Shown: one piece after another, positions 1-5,183 of the stretch
How positions within the stretch are numbered: position 1 is the stretch's first letter
Layout of the letters: each line of letters begins with the position of its first letter
NCBI GenBank assembly: GCA_002405565.1
Contig: DHMB01000109.1
Span: forward strand, 1-5,183
Source: Clostridiales bacterium UBA4653
Lineage (GTDB): Bacteria; Bacillota; Clostridia; Oscillospirales; CAG-272
Length of the DNA: 5,183 nucleotides
Reading direction: 5' to 3'
Position numbers and translations under genes: made by a program
The notes under the pieces: generated by a model
What the model saw: the letters and a program-made list of their open reading frames with translations, nothing else
Told to the model about the DNA's origin: nothing
Database searches by the model: none

Positions 1-726
1 AAAGGAAATGACAGCGGAGGGTATCGCAACGAGCGCAACCGCCACGGGCGCAAAGCCGCCCGTTTTCATACTCAGGCTTGCAATATGTATTTCGCCCGGA
101 ATTCCGGCAAGGATGACGATAAACGAAACCATACTGATTACGGCGGAGATGCAGGAGAACGTTGCGGAAAGGATCTGCATCGGTCGGTTGCCCGCCTCGC
201 GCGAAGCATTTTCCAGCTTTTCATAAAAATCGGGGCGGTCAAAGCTCGAAACGTCGACAGTCTTTGCCTTTTCCATTATTTTGACGTTCGTTCTGTGCGC
301 AACGAGCTCGCTTGCGATTCTCGTTGTATAGGTTTTCAGGCTTGAAACGACGGACGTTGCGAAGATTATCGCAAACTGCCATACGAGCAGCATGAGTATT
401 TCATTGAGCATTGCGTCGGCGCTGCCTTCGCCGGCTTTTATCTGAGTGTAGTCGACCGCAAGGCGGTTTAAGATGTCCTTTGCTATCGACGCGGACACTG
501 CCGGCAGAATTCCGAGGATTATCGAGAAAAACGAAATCAGAAACAGAACGCTCGGCTTTGCCTCCCAGACAAGGGTGAAAATATAGAAAAGTCTATAAAA
601 GAATTTGGAGATTATCCTTTTCAGATAACCCGGAACCTCTTTTATGTTTTTCGGCTTCGGCTCGCGCATTTTGTCCATGGGACTTTTCATAAGTCCGGGG
701 TCTTTTGGTGGGCGGTTCATTTTCAT
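1..726 (-). CDS. ABC transporter (exporter type), N-terminal membrane domain, partial
   Basis: The open frame runs leftward from an ATG at 726 to the window edge without a stop, giving 242 residues. Seen: a basic, proline-rich N-terminus (about residues 1-45), then hydrophobic segments near 59-82, 107-130, 185-209 and 224-242. Between the second and third lies DVSSFDRPDFYEKL (158-171), the cytoplasmic-loop pattern typical of fused TMD-NBD exporters (multidrug/lipid/peptide type) of Firmicutes. The Walker A, signature and Walker B motifs would lie beyond the left edge. Such proteins are half-transporters that dimerise in the cytoplasmic membrane and drive export with ATP; the substrate cannot be read here. 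Start: AAGGA (plus positions 731-735) is 4 nt from the ATG at 726 and 10 nt from a second in-frame ATG at 720, so 720 is a real alternative. It is divergent from the peptidase gene. Family call is firm; substrate unknown. Confidence 0.88.
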   Translation of the reverse strand, partial: MKMNRPPKDPGLMKSPMDKMREPKPKNIKEVPGYLKRIISKFFYRLFYIFTLVWEAKPSVLFLISFFSIILGILPAVSASIAKDILNRLAVDYTQIKAGEGSADAMLNEILMLLVWQFAIIFATSVVSSLKTYTTRIASELVAHRTNVKIMEKAKTVDVSSFDRPDFYEKLENASREAGNRPMQILSATFSCISAVISMVSFIVILAGIPGEIHIASLSMKTGGFAPVAVALVAIPSAVISF

Positions 727-767
727 CACGTCCTTTTGTACTTTTTAATCATATTATTGTATTTTAG

Positions 768-796
768 ATTATAAATCGCCGACGGGGGAAATACAA
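768..796 (-). promoter_or_regulatory. Sigma-A-type promoter for the ABC transporter gene
   Basis: Read on the minus strand, TTGTAT (796-791) and TATAAT (773-768) are separated by exactly 17 nt. The -10 box is a perfect consensus and the -35 matches the consensus TTGACA at four of six positions. Transcription would begin near 761 and give a leader of about 35 nt before the ATG at 726. This is a sequence match only, with no transcript evidence. Confidence 0.7.
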
Positions 797-799
797 GTC

Positions 800-828
800 T
801 TGATTTTCGGAAGAAAATGTGATATAAT
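800..828 (+). promoter_or_regulatory. Sigma-A-type extended -10 promoter for the peptidase (and probably phosphorylase) gene
   Basis: TTGATT (800-805) and TATAAT (823-828) are spaced by 17 nt, and TG at 820-821 forms an extended -10 element (TGA-TATAAT). This is the best promoter match in the window. The start point is expected near 835, leaving about 160 nt of untranslated leader before the ATG at 996. Its -35 box lies 3 bp from the -35 box of the divergent ABC transporter promoter, so the two polymerases would compete for nearly the same DNA face. Confidence 0.78.
803..818. promoter_or_regulatory. Perfect 6-bp inverted repeat inside the promoter spacer, possible operator
   Basis: ATTTTC (803-808), GGAA, GAAAAT (813-818) is a perfect dyad with a 4-nt centre. 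It overlaps the last three bases of the -35 box and fills much of the spacer between -35 and -10 of the rightward promoter. A protein bound there would block that promoter and could affect the neighbouring leftward one. The repeat is short and AT-rich, so it could be chance. No regulator gene is present in the window to pair with it. Confidence 0.25.
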
Positions 829-867
829 GTGTGCCGCGGAAGGGAACACCCCTGCGGGACGCCGCGG

Positions 868-897
868 AGGAGGAATATTGTGCCTCCGCACCCTTAA
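868..897 (+). other. Strong Shine-Dalgarno followed by a five-codon ORF in the leader (possible leader peptide)
   Basis: AGGAGG at 868-873, the best Shine-Dalgarno match in the window, lies 6 nt before a GTG at 880. The frame reads M-P-P-H-P and stops with TAA at 895-897. An overlapping alternative is a TTG at 878 giving an 18-codon frame that ends in TAA at 932-934. Part of the Shine-Dalgarno is paired in the 864-889 stem, so translation and folding would exclude each other. Neither frame joins the downstream gene. This may be a by-product of the G-rich stem rather than a coding element. Confidence 0.2.
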
Positions 898-973
898 TTT
901 ATCGCTTGAAAAGGTGCTCTGCGCTATTATATAATTTTGTCAGAGCAGGTAAATACGGCTGTGCTGTATTTAC

Positions 974-980
974 GGAAGGA
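974..980 (+). promoter_or_regulatory. Unusually distant ribosome binding site of the peptidase gene
   Basis: GGAAGGA ends 15 nt before the ATG at 996, longer than the usual 5-10 nt. No closer purine-rich site exists except a weak GG at 985-986. The start is nevertheless supported because it alone places a signal peptide at the N-terminus. The site directly abuts the 3' side of the 949-973 hairpin, which may influence access to it. Confidence 0.45.
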
Positions 981-995
981 AAGCGGTATTTTATT

Positions 996-2447
996 ATGTC
1001 AAAACAAAGAAAAAAACGGGAAAGGATATTCCTTTTGTTTTCCGCCGCCATGATTGCGGCGACGGTTTTTGCGTCATGCAGGGACGCGTCCGGACGTATG
1101 ACGGAGACGCAGAGCGCTCGTGAATTTACGGACGGAACGGGGCAGACCGCGTCAACGGAGAGGGTTACCCTTGTGACGACCGAGCCCGAAAGGGACGCGC
1201 AGTTTACGTCGACAGCGCCCGCAGGGCAAGACCAGCCGGCAGAGCCCGCGCAGACGACCACGGCGAGGACGCCCGTGACCGAGGAGAGGGAAACCTCCCG
1301 CATTGAAAAAATTCCTTTTGACACCGAATATGTATATTCGGACGAGGAATATGAGGATTTCCGGTATGTTTCCGTGAACGGCAGGTCGGGGCTTTTGCAG
1401 ATAACCGAGAAGAGCATTTATGAGGACGGAATTCTCATCGGCACGGAGACGGTTGAAACCGTGATATCAGATGCGGAGAAGAGAGTCATCATCATCGGCA
1501 CAAAGTCGATTTATACAAGCGAGACCGTCACGGAGACGGAGGAAGTGCCGTTTGAAACGGAGCTCATAAAGGACTCTTCGCTTTATGAGGACGAGCGGAT
1601 AACCGTGTCCGCGGGGCGCAGCGGAAGAAAAACCGCGGTTTATGAGGTCACCTATGAGAGGGGGAAGGAAATCTCCCGCAAGGTGATATCCGAAAAAACG
1701 GTTTCCCCGGAGGCGGCGAAAGTCCGCGTCGGGACAAAGCCCGTTTTTACATACGAAACAGTAACCAAAAAGGAAAACACGGTCGCTTATGCCGTCAGAT
1801 ATGTCTATGACGACACAATCCCCGAGGGCGAGCGGAAAACGCTGACAAATGGCAGGGACGGTTACACCGAGAATACATATAAAATAACCTATGAGCGTGG
1901 GGTCGAGACCAAGAGGGAGCTTGTTTCCTCCTCCGTGACGGAGCCTATCGCAGAGGTTATTGCAATCGGAACAAAGAAAAAAGAGGAAACTTTTGCAATG
2001 CCGTTCCGGACAGCCGCTCAGGGCGGCGCAAATTACGGAGTCACCCAGTATTACGGCGGCTCAAACTCGCACGGCGGTATTGACTTCGGCGTTTATTACG
2101 GCGCGCCGATAACCGCTTCGATGAGCGGGACGGTCATCTATGCTTATAACGACGGATATTTTTCAAAATCCGATCTCCGCTGGACATACGGAACGTATGT
2201 CGTCATCGATCACGGAAACGGCTACCTTACATATTACGCACATCTGAAATCAAAAACGGTATCCGTCGGAGACAGGGTCTCGCAGGGGGATATCATCGGT
2301 TACAGCGGAAACACGGGCAGGGTCAGCCCGTCGCCGACAACGTCAGACCCTTATGCGGGAACGCACCTGCATTTTGAGATAAGAAAATATATTTCGGGTT
2401 CATATGTCAGAGTAAATCCAAGGGACTACCTGCCGTACTGGAACTGA
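996..2447 (+). CDS. Predicted cell-surface lipoprotein: three G5 domains plus M23 (lysostaphin/LytM-type) metallopeptidase
   Basis: The protein has 483 residues. The frame stays open upstream to a GTG at 831, but ATG 996 is chosen because it begins a classic signal peptide: basic MSKQRKKRER, a hydrophobic stretch (11-25), then FASC with Cys28 as likely lipidation site (Phe at -3 is unusual for a lipobox, so a plain signal peptide or membrane anchor is possible). Residues 29-100 form a Thr/Glu/Pro-rich linker. Three tandem G5 domains follow (about 103-170, 181-248, 259-327), each with an NGRSG/AGRSG/NGRDG core and a closing GTK. G5 domains are thought to bind cell-wall or surface glycans. The M23 domain (about 343-480) keeps every expected residue: H359 and D363 (HGGID), H416 (YYAHL), H457 and H459 (HLHFE), by family analogy zinc ligands H359, D363, H459 and catalytic H416, H457. 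It should cleave peptidoglycan cross-bridges outside the membrane, in growth or remodelling. It is 37 nt upstream of the phosphorylase gene, with no terminator between. Domain calls are firm; physiological role is inferred. Confidence 0.9.
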   Translation: MSKQRKKRERIFLLFSAAMIAATVFASCRDASGRMTETQSAREFTDGTGQTASTERVTLVTTEPERDAQFTSTAPAGQDQPAEPAQTTTARTPVTEERETSRIEKIPFDTEYVYSDEEYEDFRYVSVNGRSGLLQITEKSIYEDGILIGTETVETVISDAEKRVIIIGTKSIYTSETVTETEEVPFETELIKDSSLYEDERITVSAGRSGRKTAVYEVTYERGKEISRKVISEKTVSPEAAKVRVGTKPVFTYETVTKKENTVAYAVRYVYDDTIPEGERKTLTNGRDGYTENTYKITYERGVETKRELVSSSVTEPIAEVIAIGTKKKEETFAMPFRTAAQGGANYGVTQYYGGSNSHGGIDFGVYYGAPITASMSGTVIYAYNDGYFSKSDLRWTYGTYVVIDHGNGYLTYYAHLKSKTVSVGDRVSQGDIIGYSGNTGRVSPSPTTSDPYAGTHLHFEIRKYISGSYVRVNPRDYLPYWN

Positions 2448-2484
2448 AAAATTTATATAAACATTTCTGAAAGGACTCGCTTTT

Positions 2485-4767
2485 ATGGACAGAACAAAGC
2501 AGTACGGTCATTTTTCCGAAAAAGGAGAAACATTTTTCATAACGGAGCCGGAAACTCCGCGCCATTGGTATAACTATATGTATAACGACGAATACATAAC
2601 TTTTACCTCGCAGGTCGGCTACGGAGAAGGCGTCGCGCAGGACGATATGGGAAGGAGAGTGTTTCTTCTTTCAAACAGAAATCTTTTTGTCTGTGAGGAC
2701 GGAAAATATTTCAGTATCTGTGCTTTGCCCATGCACTCCGGCTATACGGACTATCTCTGCGCCCATAAAAACGGTTCGACTGTTATAAGTCAGCAGAAAG
2801 ACGGAATAAAGAGCGCTCTGCGGATATTCGTCCCCTGCGAAGGAATGCACGAGGTATGGAGCGTAACGCTTGAAAACGTATCGGATAAAGAGCGACATCT
2901 TTCGCTTGTTTCTTATGCAAAAACAGAGGTTGACGGAACATATCGCCCGCAGGGATATAACACCTGCATCGGCGGCGGAGACGAAGATAAAAACGCTGTC
3001 TGGGGACGGTTTTATACGGAATTTTATCCCGACCCCGACCTTCCCCGAAACCGCGAGATGTTCGCTTTTATGGCGTCGAGCGACAAAATTTCCGGCTTTG
3101 ATTCAAGGCGCAACGCGTTCATAGGGCCTTACGGCGACGAGCAACACCCCACCGCGCTTGAAAAGGGACTGAAATGCCAGAACACCGATTGCAATTCCGA
3201 AAAGCTCTGCCTTGTTCTTCAGAACGACTTAACCCTCCTCCCCGGCGAGAAAAAGACGGTTCATATAACTGTCGGCGTAGCTTATGACAGAGGAGAAATC
3301 CGCGCCCTTTCCGCAGAGGAAACGGAGAAGGAATTTGCCCGTATGGAGGCTAAATATACGGAGAGACTCAACGGCGTTGAAATAAAAACCCCCTGGGGTG
3401 ACTATGACAAGCTCATAAACGGCTGGATGAAATATGCGGCGGATATGGGCAGCAGATGGGCAAGAGTCCGTCACAACGGTTACAGAGACCTGACAAGCGA
3501 TACGGAATGTCTCGCCTGCGTAAATCCCCGTCTCGCCTGGGAAAGACTGAAAAGAATTCTCACATATCAGTATGACAACGGTTATGCGCCGAGAACGATA
3601 ATCGACGGCGCTGTGCGCGACAGAAAATTTGCGGATAACACCGTCTGGATGACGTTTGCCGCAGACACGATAATAAAAGAGCTGGGCGATATAAACCTCT
3701 TAAATGAAGAAGTCGCCTTCAATAACGGCTCCGTTGCGAGCGTATATGAGCACCTCCGTCGCTCTGTTGACTTTCTCTGGAATTTCACAGGGCTCTACGG
3801 TCTCGTCCGCATATGGGGCGGCGACTGGAACGACTGCGTAAACTATGCAGGGCTTGAAGGCAAGGGCGTTTCCGTATGGCTTACGCTTGCGTGGTACAGA
3901 GCGAATGCCGCATTCGGAAGAATTGCAAAGGCTATGGGCAGAGACGACGACGCAAAAACCGCCGCCGAAAGAGGTGAGATAATGCGTGAGCGTATCGATA
4001 AATACGGCTGGGACGGCGAATATTATATCTACGCCCGCACAGACGACGATATAGTTATGGGCTCGAAGGACTGCGAGGAGGGCAAGATATTCCTCATTTC
4101 GCAGCTCTGGGCTGTGCTTTCCGGCGCCGCAAAGGATGGCAAGGACAGAATTGCTATGGAAAGTGCGGACAGGTTGCTTGAAACAAAGCTTGGCACCCGC
4201 CTTGCATATCCCGCATATTCGCACCAGTATTCGTACATAGGCTCAATGGCGGAAAAGGCGCCCGGCGTTCAGGATAACGGCGGCATCTATCTGCACCCCT
4301 CCGCCTGGAAGCTGGCGGCGGACAGTATGCTTCATAGACCGGGTAAGGTTGAAGAGGGACTGAAAAAGATACTCGTCTCAAATACGGAATACGAAACGAA
4401 ATGCGGCGAGCCCTATGCGCTTTATAACTCATATTTTGCCCCCGAAACGGGCTACCGTTACGCAACGCCCGGACAGAGTTGGAGAACGGCGGCAAGCTCG
4501 TGGCTCCTCAAGAGCACCGTCGAATATATATTCGGTCTGCATCCGGAGCTTGAAGGGCTGCGTATCGAGCCTTGTCTGCCGCTTTCCTGGAAAGAATGTT
4601 CGATAAAGAAGATTTTCCGCGGCTGCGAATACGATATAAAATTCGTCTGCTCCGGAAAGAGCGATAAGGTCAGCAGAATAGAGCTGGACGGCAGGGAAAT
4701 CAGACCGGAAGGAAACATCATCGCGCCGAAGGGCGAAAAAATGAATCTTACGGTTTATATAGGATAA
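2485..4767 (+). CDS. GH94-family glycoside phosphorylase (cellobiose-phosphorylase-like), specificity unknown
   Basis: The protein has 760 residues and no signal peptide, so it should be cytoplasmic. GH94 enzymes split beta-linked glucosides with inorganic phosphate, releasing alpha-glucose 1-phosphate, and can run in reverse. Seen: an N-terminal beta-sandwich (about 1-270) opening with the family pattern FFITEPETPRHWYNYM (17-32); an (alpha/alpha)6 barrel (about 300-680) with GYRD (332-335), QYDNGYAPR (362-370), GGDWND (445-450, containing the family's catalytic acid Asp), PGVQDNGGIYLH (593-604) and WRTAASSW (666-673); and a short C-terminal beta region. The Arg, His and Thr/Ser of these motifs match the family's phosphate-binding positions. 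It is slightly shorter than typical cellobiose phosphorylases (about 800 residues). Start: AAAGGA at 2470-2475 lies 9 nt before the ATG. It probably shares a transcript with the upstream peptidase and ends 3 nt before a terminator. The substrate (cellobiose, laminaribiose, chitobiose, cellobionate or other) cannot be decided from this sequence. Confidence 0.88.
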   Translation: MDRTKQYGHFSEKGETFFITEPETPRHWYNYMYNDEYITFTSQVGYGEGVAQDDMGRRVFLLSNRNLFVCEDGKYFSICALPMHSGYTDYLCAHKNGSTVISQQKDGIKSALRIFVPCEGMHEVWSVTLENVSDKERHLSLVSYAKTEVDGTYRPQGYNTCIGGGDEDKNAVWGRFYTEFYPDPDLPRNREMFAFMASSDKISGFDSRRNAFIGPYGDEQHPTALEKGLKCQNTDCNSEKLCLVLQNDLTLLPGEKKTVHITVGVAYDRGEIRALSAEETEKEFARMEAKYTERLNGVEIKTPWGDYDKLINGWMKYAADMGSRWARVRHNGYRDLTSDTECLACVNPRLAWERLKRILTYQYDNGYAPRTIIDGAVRDRKFADNTVWMTFAADTIIKELGDINLLNEEVAFNNGSVASVYEHLRRSVDFLWNFTGLYGLVRIWGGDWNDCVNYAGLEGKGVSVWLTLAWYRANAAFGRIAKAMGRDDDAKTAAERGEIMRERIDKYGWDGEYYIYARTDDDIVMGSKDCEEGKIFLISQLWAVLSGAAKDGKDRIAMESADRLLETKLGTRLAYPAYSHQYSYIGSMAEKAPGVQDNGGIYLHPSAWKLAADSMLHRPGKVEEGLKKILVSNTEYETKCGEPYALYNSYFAPETGYRYATPGQSWRTAASSWLLKSTVEYIFGLHPELEGLRIEPCLPLSWKECSIKKIFRGCEYDIKFVCSGKSDKVSRIELDGREIRPEGNIIAPKGEKMNLTVYIG

Positions 4768-4770
4768 GAC

Positions 4771-4798
4771 AAAAAGCTCCGCTTCGGCGGAGCTTTTT
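4771..4798 (+). terminator. Rho-independent terminator after the phosphorylase gene
   Basis: AGCTCCGC (4775-4782), loop TTCG, GCGGAGCT (4787-4794) is a perfect 8-bp stem capped by a stable C(UUCG)G tetraloop. A-tract 4771-4774 and T-tract 4795-4798 extend the dyad to 12 bp and supply the U-run. The element is symmetrical, so it could also stop transcription arriving from the right on the minus strand. It starts 3 nt after the TAA stop codon. Confidence 0.93.
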
Positions 4799-5010
4799 GA
4801 GTGAAAAGAGAAGAGGTGCGCTCCACGCGGGGTTATTATGGGGTGTACGTGCGGGTCGTGCCTGCGGGGGGACGGGGGAAAAGCGCAAAGCTTTTGCTTT
4901 GCATATCGGTAAAGACAAGGGGCGGGAGGAATATGCAAATGCGCAAGCGTTTGCAGGCGTCGCCGAGACGGGAGGGGAAACCCCTCCCCTACAATATAAA
5001 CCCCATTTAT
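4799..5010. repeat. GC-rich intergenic block of palindromes, probable REP/MITE-like repeat; no gene
   Basis: No credible gene is visible between the terminator and the right edge. This first part is G-rich on the plus strand (G-runs at 4866-4871, 4874-4878, 4919-4922, 4974-4977) and carries three short hairpins in a row. GCAAAGC (4885-4891) pairs with GCTTTGC (4896-4902) around TTTT. GCAAATGC (4935-4942) pairs with GCGTTTGC (4947-4954) around a GCAA tetraloop, with one G-U pair. GGGAGGGG (4970-4977) pairs perfectly with CCCCTCCC (4981-4988) around AAA. The first two are similar in sequence. Such clusters resemble the repeated extragenic elements of Clostridia, but a single copy cannot prove repetition. 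The short frames crossing it (for example GTG 4801 to 5112) show no domain, convincing start or protein-like composition. Confidence 0.45.
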
Positions 5011-5031
5011 GAAGGCAATAAAACATCTTCA

Positions 5032-5070
5032 CAAACCAATAACCCATTGTTAAAGTTTTTTGCCTGCTTT
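5032..5070 (+). repeat. Direct repeat, copy 1
   Basis: CAAACCAATAAC (5032-5043) is followed after a 7-nt insert (5044-5050) by TAAAGTTTTTTGCCTGCTTT (5051-5070). The same two blocks, without the insert and with minor changes, recur at 5150-5183. The TTTGCCTRCTTT core suggests one end of a dispersed intergenic element. A small dyad TCTTC-CC-GAAGA follows at 5071-5082. Confidence 0.6.
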
Positions 5071-5099
5071 TCTTCCCGAAGAGAGGTGTGGTCAAAACA

Positions 5100-5137
5100 A
5101 AAACAGAGATGAAAAAAATCATTTCTGTTTTCTTTTT
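5100..5137 (+). terminator. AT-rich hairpin with T-tract, possible bidirectional terminator
   Basis: AAAACAGAGATGA (5100-5112) pairs with TCATTTCTGTTTT (5119-5131) over 13 positions, including one G-U, around a loop of six A. It is followed by C and five T. The minus strand also ends the stem in a T-rich stretch. The stem has few G-C pairs and no gene is visible just upstream on the plus strand. It may serve a leftward gene beyond the right edge, or be part of the surrounding repeat. Confidence 0.4.
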
Positions 5138-5149
5138 ATAAACTTTTAT

Positions 5150-5183
5150 CAAACCAATAACTAAAGTTTCTTTTGCCTACTTT
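5150..5183 (+). repeat. Direct repeat, copy 2, cut by the window edge
   Basis: CAAACCAATAAC (5150-5161) is identical to 5032-5043 and runs straight into a TAAAGTTTCTTTTGCC-TACTTT block (5162-5183). That block matches 5051-5070 except for two extra bases and a G-to-A change. The unit therefore recurs after about 118 bp, enclosing the AT-rich hairpin at 5100-5137. Its right end is not visible. Confidence 0.6.

Larger units (their letters stand above)
835..995 (+). promoter_or_regulatory. Long structured 5' leader of the G5-M23 peptidase gene
   Basis: This is the predicted untranslated RNA between the rightward promoter and the ATG at 996. Seen by hand-pairing: (a) a possible three-way junction, with outer stem AAGGG (840-844) with CCCTT (891-895), enclosing CCC (850-852) with GGG (856-858) and a perfect 7-bp stem GCGGAGG (864-870) with CCTCCGC (883-889); (b) a perfect 7-bp stem TGCTCTG (915-921) with CAGAGCA (941-947), closing a 19-nt AT-rich loop; (c) an 8-bp perfect stem GTAAATAC (949-956) with GTATTTAC (966-973), extended to 11 bp by G-U, G-C and C-G pairs around a UGU loop. 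Stem (c) ends exactly where the putative ribosome binding site begins. I do not recognise a known riboswitch consensus. The last stem has no U-tract, so it does not look like a terminator; translational control would be more likely, if any. Confidence 0.5.

Noticed and set aside
8..345. Short plus-strand frames at the left edge
   Set aside because: They are antisense to the ABC transporter membrane domain, whose translation shows clear family motifs.
949..973. Hairpin considered as an intrinsic terminator or attenuator
   Set aside because: The stem is strong but is followed by GGAAGGA, with no run of T, so it cannot act as an intrinsic terminator in this orientation.
831..995. N-terminal extension of the peptidase frame up to GTG 831
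   Set aside because: It would place 55 non-hydrophobic residues before an obvious signal peptide. The GTG lies only 3 nt after the promoter -10 box, upstream of the expected transcript start, and has no ribosome binding site.
899..1417. 172-codon minus-strand frame overlapping the peptidase gene
   Set aside because: It is a shadow of the G5-M23 gene with no recognisable domain, and the plus-strand reading explains this DNA fully.
3700..4224. 174-codon minus-strand frame inside the phosphorylase gene
   Set aside because: It lies antisense to the conserved GH94 catalytic region and its translation is Cys-rich and low in plausibility, as expected of a shadow frame.
4866..4977. G-quadruplex formed by the G-runs
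   Set aside because: The runs are separated by interruptions of up to about 45 nt, far longer than stable quadruplex loops.
4748..5152. 134-codon minus-strand frame and 71/103-codon plus-strand frames in the 3' intergenic region
   Set aside because: They run through the terminator or the palindromic repeats, lack convincing starts and domains, and owe their residues (for example the Gly/Arg-rich stretch) to G-runs in the repeats.
4799..5183. CRISPR array or tRNA/rRNA gene
   Set aside because: Only two imperfect direct repeats occur, with unequal internal structure and a hairpin-rich interval, and no cloverleaf or conserved rRNA sequence was recognised.

Overview
The window looks like chromosomal DNA of a Gram-positive member of the Clostridia, most likely an uncultured gut-type Oscillospirales/Ruminococcaceae relative. 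This is an inference from gene content (a G5-M23 cell-wall peptidase with a lipoprotein-like signal, a GH94 phosphorylase, a Firmicutes-style ABC exporter), AAGGA-type ribosome binding sites, good sigma-A promoters, a U-tailed UUCG hairpin terminator and middling GC content. No marker gene is present, so the taxonomy is tentative.

Layout. (1) Positions 1-726, minus strand: the first 242 codons of an ABC exporter (membrane domain only; the ATPase half lies beyond the left edge). (2) Positions 727-835: a compact divergent promoter region. Two sigma-A-type promoters sit back to back with only 3 bp between their -35 boxes. (3) Positions 835-995: an unusually long (~160 nt), densely base-paired leader in front of gene 2. 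It contains a possible three-way junction, two further perfect hairpins and a stray strong Shine-Dalgarno followed by a five-codon ORF. (4) Positions 996-2447: a predicted exported, probably lipid-anchored, M23 metallopeptidase with a Thr/Pro/Glu-rich linker, three tandem G5 domains and an intact catalytic domain. (5) Positions 2485-4767: a cytoplasmic GH94-family (cellobiose-phosphorylase-like) glycoside phosphorylase, 37 nt downstream and probably in the same transcript. (6) Positions 4771-4798: a strong terminator. (7) Positions 4799-5183: no convincing gene. This stretch is a mosaic of GC-rich palindromes, an imperfect direct repeat of about 35-39 bp and an AT-rich hairpin, which suggests intergenic repeat elements.

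How the genes fit together. The peptidase would cut peptidoglycan cross-links outside the cell, and the phosphorylase would cut a beta-linked glucoside inside the cell with phosphate. No transporter, kinase or regulator links them within the window, so their pairing may be only positional. The ABC exporter shares the control region but is transcribed the other way. I see no clear undescribed defence or mobile system here. The most interesting items are the structured leader, the tightly packed divergent promoters and the 3' repeat mosaic.
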